From positions 14,319,255-14,383,254 of the forward strand of contig NC_087173.1 in the NCBI RefSeq assembly GCF_035594125.1: 64,000 nt of DNA, read 5' to 3'. Made by a program: the position numbers and the translations under genes. The notes beneath the pieces were generated by a model, which was not told where the DNA came from, did no database searches, and worked only from the letters and a program-made list of their open reading frames with translations. Shown one piece after another: positions 20,853 to 32,132 of this stretch (the stretch's first letter is position 1; each line of letters starts with the position of its first letter). Source of the DNA: Scylla paramamosain. Taxonomy: Eukaryota > Arthropoda > Malacostraca > Decapoda > Portunidae.

Positions 20853-21284
20853 ATAACTGGACCACAGGAGCATGTTGTCACAGCTCTAGGGAAACTGTGC
20901 ACATCCCTCAGCAGTAACATAGCTATCCCAGTAGTGACAGGATATTTGGACACTCACTACAATGCAAGGAAAGTTTACATCAAGGACCAGATCTTGTGCT
21001 GCTCTTGGAGAAACATTGTGCATCTCTTGAACGAGAGTGAGACTGGGGACCCTCTTCTAGATAATCGGAATGGTTCTGAAGTTAGCCTTGTGTCTTCTGT
21101 CCCTAAGGATCCTCCAGTCCTTGCATCTCCCCTTTGGCACCATATCTTGTGCTGCTCTCAGAAAAAAGTGCTTCTTTGGAATGAAACTGAGAGTGAGGAT
21201 GGTGTTTCAGGTGAAGGGAATAGTACTGAACTTAGTCTCATTTCTGGTGTCCCTGTGCATCTCTCAGTCCTTATATTAATGTGA
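20853..21284 (+). CDS. Candidate exon L (module 1), open to a stop, with internal duplication
   Basis: After TGCTTCAAG the frame is open for 143 codons to a TGA. The first part reads ITGPQEHVVTALGKLC, then ARKVYIKDQILCCSW, and matches L' (ITGLKYSKMSALEKLC, then VKKVYVEGNLLHCSQ). From about 20,990 a segment of about 140 bp is repeated once (DQILCCSWRN..., HHILCCSQKK...), with the ends NGSEVSLVSSV and NSTELSLISGV. The duplication probably extends the exon beyond its original end. Whether splicing stops earlier or this is a terminal exon cannot be told. Confidence 0.5.
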   Translation: MTGPQEHVVTALGKLCTSLSSNIAIPVVTGYLDTHYNARKVYIKDQILCCSWRNIVHLLNESETGDPLLDNRNGSEVSLVSSVPKDPPVLASPLWHHILCCSQKKVLLWNETESEDGVSGEGNSTELSLISGVPVHLSVLILM

Positions 21285-21488
21285 TGTCTTGCTAACTCTC
21301 ATGCTGTCTCATTCAGTTTGGTACAATTGTTTACTGCAAATTTAGAGTTTAGTTTTCAATGTAAGGTCACTGATAGTAAAAGGAGTGGTTAAATGCTTCT
21401 CTTTCTCATCTTGTCTTCCTTTTTCCTTGTCTTCTTCCTCATTTACTTGCATTTCTCTCATTCTCTACCTCCTGGTCTTTTCCTTCAT

Positions 21489-21613
<125 letters not shown>

Positions 21614-21614
21614 G

Positions 21615-21738
21615 CACAAGGATGGCCAAGGAAATCCATCTCAAATACCCAGAGATCCTCCATGCCGCTCACCCCTTCTTCCTCTCCCTCAAGTTTGTGG
21701 GTGCTGGTGGCTCTCTCCTGGATGGAGCAGTTTTCGTG
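21615..21738 (+). CDS. Candidate exon H' (module 2)
   Basis: Encodes [20 protein letters not shown], then [20 protein letters not shown]. It aligns with exon H ('Q.PSIVQAGQPTTITVHFVDKDSG..F.GLAF'). It enters with one base and leaves in phase 0 at TTCGTG|GTGAGA, exactly like H. It begins the second copy of the six-exon module. The frame is open throughout. Confidence 0.65.
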
Positions 21739-22100
21739 GTGAGACACACAAGAAACCTTAACTCTCATGCCTTGGGTCTTATGGGAACTGTTTTCAAAGA
21801 GAAAGAGTCTGGTTTGTGGTAAGACACACTTGGGAACCTTAACTTTTATCCCCATATTGTGAAATGCCTGAGGTGTTATGAGAACTGTTTTCAAAGAGGA
21901 GTCTGGTTTGTGGTAGGAAGTGCGGGGGAACCTTAACTTTTATCCCCATATTGTGAAATGCCTGAGGTGTTAATGGAACTGTTTTAAAAGAGGAGTCTGG
22001 TTTGTGGTAGGAAGTGCGGGGAATCTTAACTTTTATCCCCATATTGTGAAATGCCTGAGGTGTTAATGGAACTGTTTTAAAAGAGGAGTCTGGTTTTTAT
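21739..22100 (+). repeat. 94-bp minisatellite made from the exon H' donor region
   Basis: Units start at the motif GTCTGGTTTGTGGT at 21,807, 21,901 and 21,995 (period 94) and, truncated, at 22,088. They contain CCTTAACTTTTATCCCCATA and TGCCTGAGGTGTTA. The founder is the exon end plus intron start (TTTTCGTG|GTGAGACACAC...CCTTAACTCTCATGCC). Copies carry GTGGTAAGACAC or GTGGTAGGAAG, so the donor itself is multiplied. Confidence 0.9.
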
Positions 22101-22126
22101 GATTGGTTGATTGATGATGCAGAATA

Positions 22127-22300
22127 TTATTAACTATTTCCTGAATCATGAAAAAAATGTCCTTGAAAATCCCATCAGCTTTCATAAGGACTGTTTTTCA
22201 TGATAATGAGTCAGGTTCTCATAGGTGTTTCTTTCTTCTGGTGATGCAGAATACTTGTTAAACTATCACCAGAATCATGAAGTACCCTTGAAAAATTCCA
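22127..22300 (+). repeat. Dispersed repeat R1, copies 2 and 3 in tandem
   Basis: GATGCAGAATATTATTAAC...GAATCATGAAAA...TCCTTGAAAATCCCATCA at 22,127 and GATGCAGAATACTTGTTAAA...CCAGAATCATGAAG...CCCTTGAAAAATTCCA at 22,237, 110 bp apart. Confidence 0.65.
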
Positions 22301-22411
22301 GTAAGTATTTCTAAAGGTCACTGAGATGGTTAGTCCAGTGACTGTGTGTTTTGTTGTTTTCTTGTGTATATTTTGTCTCTCATTCCACGTAGTTCTCTTG
22401 TTTCTTCTCAG

Positions 22412-22447
22412 GATCAAAAGATATTGATTGAGATACTGGGGAGGGAT
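22412..22447 (+). CDS. Candidate micro-exon I' (module 2)
   Basis: Acceptor TTTCTTCTCAG, donor GGGAT|GTGAGT, 12 codons: DQKILIEILGRD. Aligns with the start of exon I (QTFVGKLLAKT). Entry phase fits H'; exit phase does not fit J' (off by one base or more). It may be a shortened, non-functional relic. Confidence 0.35.
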
Positions 22448-22470
22448 GTGAGTGCATGCCCAAGGCGAGG

Positions 22471-22510
<40 letters not shown>

Positions 22511-22559
22511 TGAGTGTGCGTGTTTTATGCACAGACAGAAAACATGTAATTTTTGTATC

Positions 22560-22728
22560 ATTCCAACATTTTCCTCTTCTCAATTTTCCTGTTGCCCTTC
22601 CAGATATTCAGCTTTTCTTTGTTCCTTCAGTGAAAAATCTCCCTTTCCTTAACTCTGTTGTATCCCCTCAATATCCAGCCTTTGTTTGTCCCTGCAAATA
22701 ATGGATCTTTTCTGTGTATTTCCTCCAG
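22560..22728 (+). repeat. Acceptor-like repeats upstream of exon J'
   Basis: Pyrimidine-rich units end in CCCTTCCAG, TTCCTTCAG, AATATCCAG and finally TTTCCTCCAG, the acceptor of J'. Spacing 30-55 bp. The first follows a (GA)n array at 22,473-22,507. Confidence 0.6.
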
Positions 22729-22863
22729 GATCTATTTACCCAAGAACAACTTGTCAACAATTCCTGTAGATGTCGTCATCAGTGAGGTCAGTGTTAGATA
22801 CCAACTTGCTGCTCAGGTGTCTGTTGTACCTGCTGGTTGGGCATCTCCACTTTGTCTCTCCTG
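22729..22863 (+). CDS. Candidate exon J' (module 2)
   Basis: Acceptor ATTTCCTCCAG, donor CTCTCCTG|GTAAGC. Encodes IYLPKNNLSTIPVDVVISEV, then VRYQLAAQVSVVPAGW. It shares pattern and both phases with exon J (entering one base, leaving two). The frame is fully open; the other two frames have stops. Confidence 0.6.
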
Positions 22864-23268
22864 GTAAGCAAGTATGTATGTGTATGTGTATCTATTGATT
22901 TATTTCTGTGTGTATTGTGTCTGTCTATCTGTGTGAATGTGGAGAGTTTGGGATGAATCTTGCTTGATACCTGATGTGGATGGATTGCTGTGTGCCTCTC
23001 AGTGCAGCAGCCTGTCAGTCCAGACGGCATTTGGACAGCTGTTTCTCACTCCACATATTTACACAAAGGTGCTGACAGATTAGCAGCAGGGAGTGGGGAA
23101 CTGCAGTGGCTGTAACTCATATGACTTCACTGGTACCAATCCAGACCACCTGGCTTCCCCAGGGACAGGCTTGTGTCACCCCTGACCTTACCTCTACCTA
23201 TACATCTACCACTGCACTACATTTGGAATCTGGTTGAGTACATGTACTCAGACCCAAGCCTGATGTGT

Positions 23269-23271
<3 letters not shown>

Positions 23272-23309
<38 letters not shown>
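23272..23309. repeat. (GT)n microsatellite
   Basis: Perfect GT repeat of about 38 bp, 400 bp after exon J'. The interval 22,864-23,270 shows no convincing exon. Confidence 0.95.
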
Positions 23310-23581
23310 TTTGTCTATCTCTGTTGAAATCAAGTCATTGTTGTGTCTTGGAGGGAATAAGTGTGTGTATGTGACTATCTATCTATTTATCTATCTATTT
23401 GTGTTTAAATAAAGTTGTTGGTAGCATCTGAGGGAATGAGAGGAGTGTGAGCTCAGTATGATGTGCAAGGAGTTTATGGATGTTTTAACATTTTGTAATA
23501 TAAGTATTTATAAGTGTGCATATCTTTTTTTGCACGCAAGATTTTAATACCTTACTTTATCATTTTGTCTGCATCTAACAT

Positions 23582-23697
<116 letters not shown>

Positions 23698-23710
23698 ATT
23701 CTCCTTACAG

Positions 23711-23821
23711 GCTTGGTGGTGTATCCTGAAAATTTGGAGATCCAGGAGAACTCTGTCACCAAGAACATGCAAAATGAATGTCATTGGGTGGCTGATGGCA
23801 GCTCCTCAAGTGAACCCAGAG
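23711..23821 (+). CDS. Candidate exon K' (module 2)
   Basis: Acceptor CTCCTTACAG, donor CCCAGAG|GTGAGG. Encodes LVVYPENLEIQENSVTKNM, then HWVADGSSSSEP. Matches exon K without its stop. Requires one preceding base, whereas J' leaves two, the same inconsistency as between J and K. That the mismatch occurs in both modules hints at an unseen small exon or an alternative donor. Confidence 0.58.
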
Positions 23822-24109
23822 GTGAGGGAGGCTGTCACTGGGTCTTGGAGGGAGCAGGGAAGCAGGGGTTAGAGTGAAGATGTTTAGAAAAGAGGGATGC
23901 AGCACTGTGGTTGTGAAGAGTAGCCATCATTTTCATTTTAAGGGTGTTTTTAAGCTATTTGGCTTGTAGTGCCACTGAGGACTATCCTTTTCCACTGGGG
24001 ACTCAAAATAAGAATAAAGACAGACTTCGTATTCTGAGTGTTAATGAAAGTAAGAATAATAATCAGAAATTAGCAACCATTATCACTATCCTGTTTCTTC
24101 ATGTCAAGC

Positions 24110-24345
24110 ATGATAAAGTTAGATTTAAAAAAGAAATAGGAAGGAACTGGTTTTCAGATGGAGTGATAGATGAATGAAATAGACTCGGTAGTTAGGTTAG
24201 TGCTGAGTCATTAGGGAGCTTTAAAAGATTAGACAAATTTATGCATGAGGATGATAGTGAAAATAGGTAAGCACATTTCATGCAGGGATTGCCATGTGTA
24301 AACCAGATGGCTTCTTGCAGTTTCCCTTGTGTTCTTACAATTATT
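24110..24345 (+). mobile_element. 3' fragment of LINE family F
   Basis: Plus-strand copy of the element at 13,820-14,080. The coding relic reads FKKEIGRNWFSDGVIDE, then FKRLDKFMHEDD, followed by AGGGATTGCCATGTGTA and GATGGCTTCTTGCAG. It may extend left to about 23,960. Confidence 0.65.
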
Positions 24346-24411
24346 ATGCCACTGATATGATGCCACAACACAATGGTAATGGTGGTGATGGTGTGTTCCC
24401 GAGTGATGCAG

Positions 24412-24513
24412 GTGATAATGGGGCTTGACATGAGTGTCAAGGGCATGTAGTGTCCCGTCACCTTTGCTCCTGTGACCTCTGGCTCTTCTAAAAAGGGGAG
24501 TTGCATCTTCACG
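24412..24513 (+). pseudogene. Candidate exon M' (module 2), with in-frame stop
   Basis: Acceptor GAGTGATGCAG, donor TTCACG|GTATTT. Reads VIMGLDMSVKGM, a TAG at 24,448, then CPVTFAPVTSGSSKKGSCIF. It corresponds to exon M in the same module order and contains a lesion at almost the same place. Confidence 0.4.
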
Positions 24514-24609
24514 GTATTTTTATGTCTGATGGTGTGTAGTAGTAAGGATTATCCAAGATTGGAGAAGTGTCTTGGGACCTTCCTCATGAAAAAAATTTGT
24601 CATAGGGAA

Positions 24610-24705
24610 AAGAAAATACAGAAGCAGGCAGGGAGTTCCAGAGTTTACTGGTGAAAAGGATGAAAAATTAATAATGGTGAACTCTTGTATTGGAGAGGTG
24701 GACCA
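24610..24705 (-). mobile_element. Family B LINE fragment, antisense
   Basis: ACAGAAGCAGGCAGGGAGTT, CCAGAGTTTACTGGTG and TGGAGAGGTGGACC match the antisense of the B ORF2 end (cf. 40,765-40,855). It lies between candidate exons M' and L'. Confidence 0.7.
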
Positions 24706-24734
24706 CCACCATCACCACTACTTATTCTCCACAG

Positions 24735-24964
24735 ATCACTGGGCTAAAGTACAGCAAGATGAGTGCCTTGGAGAAGCTGTGCCTTGAGTTGAAGGCTGCA
24801 GTCACCATCAGAAAAGAGCAAAGCTACAACAAGTCATCCAAGTACTTTGTCAAGAAGGTTTATGTTGAAGGCAACCTCCTGCACTGCTCTCAGGAGAACA
24901 GTGGGACTCATGACCGCCTCCAAGACCCACAGAGGATTGGAAGGCATAAATTCAATCTTGGATA
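24735..24964 (+). CDS. Candidate exon L' (module 2), possible last exon
   Basis: After TTCTCCACAG the frame is open for 76 codons to TAA. It starts ITGLKYSKMSALEKLCLELK and continues VKKVYVEGNLLHCSQENSG. It matches exon L up to the CCSW/HCSQ position; the rest is unique. No transmembrane segment follows, although fibrocystin-family proteins end with one. So either this is not the true C-terminus, a truncated or secreted form is made, or the distal gene is decayed. Confidence 0.58.
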
Positions 24965-25009
24965 ACTATTGACATTTAAAACTGGTGACTCCACTTGTCA
25001 GATTGTAGG

Positions 25010-25330
25010 TGGGAAAGTTTTAGGGTTGATTGATGGGAACATTGTTGATCTAAATTCTTTTTTGGTAAAGTACTGTAAATCGCTTGCATGTGAAGTTTCA
25101 AATGGATGAAATAGCATGAATGGTTTTGTAGTTGAATTGTTCTTTGTAGCTGGAAAAAAAAATTAGGGTCGATTGATGGGAAAACTATTGTTCAAAATCC
25201 TTTTATTGTAAACTAGATCATGTACATAGTTGTGAAATTTTTTTGGAAATGAAATAGCATGAATGATGATGATGTTGTTTGTGTTGTACTATGGGTAAAC
25301 CATTGGAAAAAATGTAGTAGTTATGAACAA
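25010..25330 (+). repeat. Two-copy tandem repeat, about 145-bp unit
   Basis: TTAGGG(T)TTGATTGATGGGAA, then TCTTTTTTGGTAAA/TCCTTTTATTGTAAA and GAAATAGCATGAATG occur at about 25,020 and again at about 25,165. AT-rich, no coding potential. The stretch from 24,965 to 25,860 holds nothing else I recognise. Confidence 0.7.
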
Positions 25331-25856
25331 AATTGGATTAACTAAACATCACTGAGGTTGTAGTTGTGAAATTTTGGTGTAAATTAATGTAAACAATGAA
25401 ATACTTTAATAATCATTAAAGTTTTAATCTTATATTAGGAGTCATTGGAAATTAGCTAAAATAAACACCCTTATATTATCTTAACCCTATAATGACTAAC
25501 CAACTTTCCTCTCAAATCATAGCATAGTTTTAACACAAGTAAACAGTGCACAGCTTTGCCAAATGTTGTCATAAATCTGTGTTGGAAATATAGTCTTCAT
25601 CAAGCATTATTGTTGTGTGAGTTATCATTGCTGTCATGTGTTGTTTTAAGGAGACACTGATTTTGCAGTTTTTTTTTTTCTACACCTATTCAAAAGTTAA
25701 AAAATCTTTCAGTTTTCTGTGCATGTGTTCTAGTATCCTCTGCATTCTTTCTTGTCATTCTTTCACACTCAGAGCTAAATGCATTGAACTAACATTCCCA
25801 TTCCTATTATTCAGCAACTCATGAAATTAACACCAGAGCAATTTGGTATGTTATGG

Positions 25857-25862
<6 letters not shown>

Positions 25863-25950
<88 letters not shown>

Positions 25951-26111
25951 CTTTTTCCCTCTTCTCTCATGTCATGGCCCAGGACAGGGTGACGTCCTTG
26001 GAACATCGTCATTTGCATTCCCTAATCACAGACAGATGTGCCTCCTCACTCACTCCTCCATGTTGGAGAAAATAATTGCGTTAATGAACATGTCTTGCAC
26101 TTTATCATTAC

Positions 26112-26168
<57 letters not shown>
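25863..26168. repeat. (GA)n and (TTA)n microsatellites
   Basis: (GA)n at 25,863-25,948 (about 86 bp) and (TTA)n at 26,117-26,168. The 170 bp between them are unique. Confidence 0.95.
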
Positions 26169-26169
<1 letters not shown>

Positions 26170-26173
26170 TACA

Positions 26174-26300
26174 TTTACAGTAGTCCCTCACTGTTAGCAG
26201 TTTAATTAGTGTAGCCAAACCAATGTCAAAAGTGAAATTTGCCAAACGTGAATAGTACTATAAATGGGGTTCACCCTTTTGACTTGCATTTGAAAGCAAA
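26174..26300 (+). mobile_element. Possible pogo/Tigger-like terminal sequence
   Basis: TA-CAGTAGTCCCTCACTGTTAG, then GTTTAATTAGTGTAGCC and AAATTTGCCAAACGTGAATA resemble the CAGT.GTCCCTCG..A.TCGCGGTTT-type inverted terminus of pogo/Tigger DNA transposons in decayed form. A matching inverted end was not found nearby, so at most one terminus is present. Confidence 0.4.
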
Positions 26301-26724
26301 GACATTATACATGAAACATTAACAGCAATATAGAATACAATAGATAATAGATGACAGATGTTATTTACCTTTAATTATTTATAGTTAAGCCTGGTGAGAG
26401 GAGCAAGTGTGGTAATTGTGTAGGTGCACTATTAATATTTGGCACCCAAACCAGTGTCATCCATATCCAAGTGTCCATGCCCTCCACCACTTGTAGAGGC
26501 TGCACTCCTGGGGACAAACACCAAAGATGTGGTTAATTGCAGCAAAAAAACAGTAAGATGGCTGTTGGGAGGTTCACAAAAATCAAACAATGCACATGGA
26601 CGACAAACTGGATCAACACCATTCTGTTACGTCAGTGAGTGGCGCACCAAAAGTGGATCTGATGTGCCAGTTTGGGTGATGGTACCAGTTCAAACCTATT
26701 GCCAAACTGAAACAAGAGGGACCA

Positions 26725-26843
<119 letters not shown>

Positions 26844-27235
26844 TTTTCAGTAATAAACATTTAGTGTGCAAAAACTTTTAGTACATCTAAACTATAGTAA
26901 CTTGTGTCTTCCTTACAAGTGGTGTCATCCACCATTCTTTCTCTCCCCTCTTAAAAAGTGGGAAAAGGAAGACTGCTGGACCACACCACAAGTTATAACA
27001 ACAAAAAAAGGTTCATTCAAACTTTACTCTGCTGCATGGACTGTATCAGCTTGTATTCAGGCAGGTCAAGTTGGGCGATACAAGTGTGTGCTGGAAGGAA
27101 GCTGTCATCTGCTGGCTTTTGGATTATCAACCTGGAAGCCTGGGTGTGTGTGTGTGTGTGTGTGTCTAAGAGAATCAGTTTGAGTGAGTAGTGGGAGGGA
27201 GTTTTTAAGTATGTGAGAGTAAAAGAAGGGGTTTT

Positions 27236-28207
<972 letters not shown>

Positions 28208-28399
28208 CCTAAGAGAGGAACCTGGTCAGTCCCTGCGAGAAATTTTGCAACATTTTCTGTTCAAGCAAGAGTTCATTAAAGACTTCCCATTCCCAAACAG
28301 TACAAATGACTGGATGGTCTGGAAAGTATTCACTCTGGAAATACAGTGAGGGGTTAATGAAAGGAAGAATATTGGAAAATGTGTGTTAATTTAGATTCC

Positions 28400-28650
28400 T
28401 GTGGTGTGTGGATGGAAGGACTGGGTGAATATAGACAGCAGAAGAGGTGAGGAGTGTATGCTAACTAAAGGCAGGAAGTGAAGGACTGGATAAATATTAG
28501 ACAGAAGAGGTGATAGAAGCAATGGACTAGATATACAGAGATAAGGAAGGGCTGGATAAATATTAGACAAGAGGTGATAGAGGCAAAGGACTAGATATGC
28601 AGAGACAAGGAAGGGCTGGATAAATATTAGAGGAGGTGACAGAGGCAAAG
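28400..28650 (+). repeat. Minisatellite, about 70-bp unit, four copies
   Basis: GAAGGACTGGATAAATATTA, then AGAGGTGATAGA(G/A)GCAA and GGACTAGATATRCAGAGA recur at about 28,409, 28,483, 28,547 and 28,612. No coding potential. Confidence 0.8.
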
Positions 28651-28949
28651 ACTGTACACTAATAATGAAAAATAGATAAAATGAATGACAGAGGGAAGAT
28701 GAAAGAGCGAAGAACAACTAAAATGGATGATAAGCAGGTGGAAACACCTACAAACAAGCCTATCAACACCCAAACACCCCTGACACACACACACACACAC
28801 ACCCCAGCTCCTCCAGTGTGAAAGATATTCATGTATAAGCAAGCCATTTTAGCCCACAATCCAAACACTTCACCCCTGACCTGACGTACCAGCATGCACA
28901 CTCACTGCTGTGTTGCCGGTTTTGCTGGACGTGTCATTCCTGATTGCTG

Positions 28950-29113
28950 TCTGTTCATTTTGGCCTAAAACCTTCATGCTTCATCCTTCACTTCCTGTTG
29001 TGAAACTGTTGCAAAGAAGGGAGAGTTTTTGTTGCAACATGAATTCCAAATCAGATTCAGTACTTTTATGAAATCTTTCAAGACGACAACCCTGATATTG
29101 AACTCCATCACCA

Positions 29114-29189
<76 letters not shown>
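28950..29189 (+). repeat. Duplicated segment, left copy, plus (CA)n
   Basis: TGAAACTGTTG, TTGTTGCAACA, AATGAAATCTTTCAAGACRACAA and CAACTTCATCACMAGACACA occur here and again at 30,575-30,708, in the same order and strand. A 73-bp (CA)n follows at 29,117-29,189. Confidence 0.75.
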
Positions 29190-29289
29190 AGTTACAATAC
29201 TTACTTCAGTGCACACTCTTCACTCCTTTAGAGATGAGCAAATGAGTGAACAGTGAATAAATCTGTTAATAAGCACACTGTGTTTTGGT

Positions 29290-29723
29290 GCAAAGAATCA
29301 GATACTGCCATATTTTCACTGCCGTTCACCACTCATGTCCAACGGAAGGTTTGTGGGCTGCCTTCACCATGGTCTTCCTGGCACTTACAAATCAGGGCCA
29401 CAAACTGAGAAGAGCATTAGAGTACTTGGAAGGAAACCACTGGGAAGATCTTGAGATGGTGTGTGGAGGAAGGCATGACAACACTCAACAGTAAGGAAGA
29501 AATTGTCTACAGCTGCAAGTGGGAGATACTCATGGGCTGTCCAACCCCAGAAGGGAAATTATGGACAAATAATGATGTAATGAAAAGCACACCTGAATGG
29601 ACTGCTGACCAGCTGATGTCTCATGAATGCTCTTCTTCCTCCTCTTGGTTTTACTCCCTGCGTGGTGGCACTGACGTCATGTCTCCCAGTCGGTCTGTGG
29701 AGTCTGAAAGAGAAACAGTGTAA
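29290..29723 (+). other. Coding-like stretch, unrecognised
   Basis: Two overlapping open frames with codon-like texture. One gives LRRALEYLEGNHWEDLEM up to 29,494, the other EEIVYSCKWEILMGCPTP from 29,451 to a stop at 29,723. No family is recognised and no clean splice pair is seen. It could be exon remnants or an old transposon. Confidence 0.25.
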
Positions 29724-29884
29724 TAAGAGTAGTGAGGAAACTGACAATGCTTAAAAGTAGTAGTTTCATTGCACAATGCCCTGGGATGTTATAGTGTGCA
29801 GCATGAGTCCTCTAACACAGACAGAAAAGAAAGAATTGCACTCCACAATTCACTGGGACACACTCATATCTAAGAGCCATCTAT

Positions 29885-29916
<32 letters not shown>

Positions 29917-30024
29917 AGGAGTCCCATTCCATACTTCACTGCACTACAGGACACACATCAAGGTGGTGCAGGTCTCCTCTTTTACATACACACACGAGGG
30001 AGACATGTTGGGGCCGAGGTTCGC

Positions 30025-30317
30025 ATTCTTAAGTGCTTTGTCCTCTCATCAGAGGTCCCTTCAGAGGTCAGAGAGACAATCAGCAAGGTTCTGAAGGGTG
30101 CTTGTCTCACTGATGGTGTAGCAGCCTCAACAAACTACCTCTTGAATCATGACAACACTTCAAACTCCCACTGATCTCCACTATAGCTTGCTAAAAGTAA
30201 CCACCAAGAATGAAACACTCACAAATGAGGCCTTGCACAAACAAGGGGTTAACAACATTACAACAATCACTAGAATCACGAAAACACTCTTGAAAATCCT
30301 ATCAATCTCCACTCCAG
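30025..30317 (+). repeat. Dispersed repeat R1, copies 4 and 5
   Basis: AGAGAGACAATCAGCAAGGTT...CTGATGGTGTAGCAGCC...TTGAATCATGACAACACTT...CCCACTGATCTCCACT, then ACAATCACTAGAATCACGAA...CTCTTGAAAATCCTATCA. The same blocks as at 22.1-22.3 kb and, with the CACAGAGACAATC part, at 31.26-31.58 kb. Confidence 0.6.
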
Positions 30318-30533
30318 GCTGCTAAAGCAAGCCGAGACAATGGCACACTAAAACCTGAGAAGGCCAAACGTCACAAGTACTACTGTGGCTCCCCAGAGCA
30401 CCTCCATGCGCTCCTTCATGGTGCAGGCGTGACAGGCAGAGACACAGCCCAGGTGGTGGCTGGATGGCACTACTCACAATCACCTGCCACCAGAGTGTTG
30501 TACAGCTATTTCATCAGGACAATTCATACATGA
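30318..30533 (+). other. Candidate exon, 71 codons, unrecognised product
   Basis: After the acceptor-like CAATCTCCACTCCAG the phase-0 frame is open for 71 codons to TGA: KPEKAKRHKYYCGSPEHLH, then VTGRDTAQVVAGWHYSQSP. It lacks an initiator Met and no donor is evident, so it would be a terminal exon. It has protein-like composition but no family is recognised. Confidence 0.3.
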
Positions 30534-30574
30534 CTATTGCAAACAAAATCTAAAAGCTTGATGCTTCATTGCTG

Positions 30575-30708
30575 ATGTGATGTACATATACACTCATGAA
30601 ACTGTTGGAAAGTAGGTACAGCAATTGTTGCAACAGGGGAATTTTAAACTGAATGAAATCTTTCAAGACAACAAAATATATTATTCAACTTCATCACAAG
30701 ACACACAT
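30575..30708 (+). repeat. Duplicated segment, right copy
   Basis: Partner of 28,950-29,116, about 1.6 kb away, diverged by small indels and substitutions. Confidence 0.7.
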
Positions 30709-30756
30709 GCCACCTTTCCCCACACACCAGTAGCTGCATGGATGGACTGATGAGAA

Positions 30757-30760
<4 letters not shown>

Positions 30761-30828
<68 letters not shown>

Positions 30829-30925
30829 AAGTGATGCAGGAATTTATGGCTGAGTCAGACACCACCAGACACAGAGATGGGACACCACCACCATAGCCCC
30901 CCCCTCCTGTATATGACAACTAGGT

Positions 30926-30992
<67 letters not shown>
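30761..30992 (+). repeat. (GT)n, LINE A 3' terminus, (CA)n
   Basis: (GT)n at 30,761-30,825. Then at about 30,865-30,931 a short family A 3' end (GATGGGACACCACCACCATA...CCTCCTGTATATGACAACTAGGTAAA), then (CA)n to 30,992. The LINE remnant is only about 70 bp and plus-strand. Confidence 0.65.
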
Positions 30993-30995
<3 letters not shown>

Positions 30996-31089
30996 TGACC
31001 TCTTTCATAGTGATCACCTTTCACCAACAGTCTGATGAACAAGGTTGCTGAAACTGTGTGCTGACAAACCAAAGTGTTGATTCCTGCAG

Positions 31090-31188
31090 TCGCTGCCACA
31101 CATTGCAGAGCCCCGGTGAGGTGCGGCTCTTGCTCTTGAGTTAAGCAAGTCTCCCAGGTTTTCTTCTACTTGCTCTCTGTGACATCAC
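31090..31188 (-). pseudogene. Decayed copy of the minus-strand exon at 43.0 kb
   Basis: On the minus strand, CCCCCTGCAG is followed by sequence parallel to the 43,007-43,106 exon: TESK, then a TAG (plus 31,166-31,168) where the other has TGG, then KKTWET...TQEQ. The donor GTGAGT of the intact copy is lost here (CTGCAGGAATCA). Flanking intron sequence is also shared, so this is part of a segmental duplication. Confidence 0.6.
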
Positions 31189-31254
31189 CTGCAGGGGGAC
31201 ACACACATCAGTGTTCCTGTCACATTATGGGCATCACACTCAACTCACAAGTCA

Positions 31255-31580
31255 GGTCCACATTCACAAACCCTCAGCTTTCTTACTAAGACTATCTTCC
31301 AAGGCCACAGAGACAATCTGATGGGTTCCCAAGACTGTTTCTCCTGTTAATGAGTTAGAAATATTGTTAATCTCTCACTTGAACCATAAGCACACCTCTA
31401 GATACCTGTGTAACTTATCAAAAAGGGCCCACATTCAGAAATACTCTTCCTTCCTACCATGAATATTTTCCAAAGCCACACACATGATCAGCCATGTCCC
31501 TAAGGCTGCTTCTCCTGTTAGTAAGGTGGAAACATTGTTAATCTGTCACTTAGAAACTCTTACAACTTCAACTAGAACCT
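31255..31580 (+). repeat. Dispersed repeat R1, tandem copies 6 and 7
   Basis: Two units of about 170 bp: CCACATTCA(C/G)AAA, TTTTCCAAAGCCACA or CTTCCAAGGCCACA, GACTGTTTCTCCTGTTAATG / GCTGCTTCTCCTGTTAGTAA, then TTGTTAATCTSTCACTTGAA/TTAGAA. Confidence 0.75.
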
Positions 31581-31637
31581 CTGAAATGCAGCAGAGATGC
31601 AGCACATAAGTATGAATGAGTATGCTTCTCAGTTCAC

Positions 31638-31669
31638 TTTAAACACTTTAAACACTTTAAACACTTTAT
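31638..31669 (-). repeat. 3'-terminal tandem repeats of LINE C
   Basis: On the minus strand AATAAAGTG is followed by three TTTAAAGTG units. The first unit also supplies an AATAAA polyadenylation signal. These short tandem ends are used for target-primed reverse transcription in CR1/L2-like LINEs. Confidence 0.8.
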
Positions 31670-32132
31670 TATGTTTGTCTGTAGTACATATATAAGCTTA
31701 AGGTACAATTAATTGAAAGACAAACAGCCCCCTTATGAAGCACAAGCTTTTTGGGCACACTTAATATCTACTTAATACTGAAATGTAAAACAACACTAAA
31801 CTAAAAATCTAATTGAAGAAAATGTAAAAAAAAAAAAAAATAAATAAAATAAATAGCAATAACAAAAGATTTAGGGATAAATGGCTTTGCAAGAACAGGA
31901 AGGAAAGGAGAAAAATCATAATTATACATGAGAAATAGAGAAAATTGAAGTGGAATCTGATTATAAACAAGCAAATATTTGTTTTGAGAATAATTAAACA
32001 AACAGAAATAAATATGTATATATACTAGAGGATATAAACTATTTTAGTTACAGAGGATATGAACTATTTGGTTACAATATCAAGAAACAAAATAATTGAT
32101 ATTGATAAAAATTGATTGAAGTACAAGATGTG

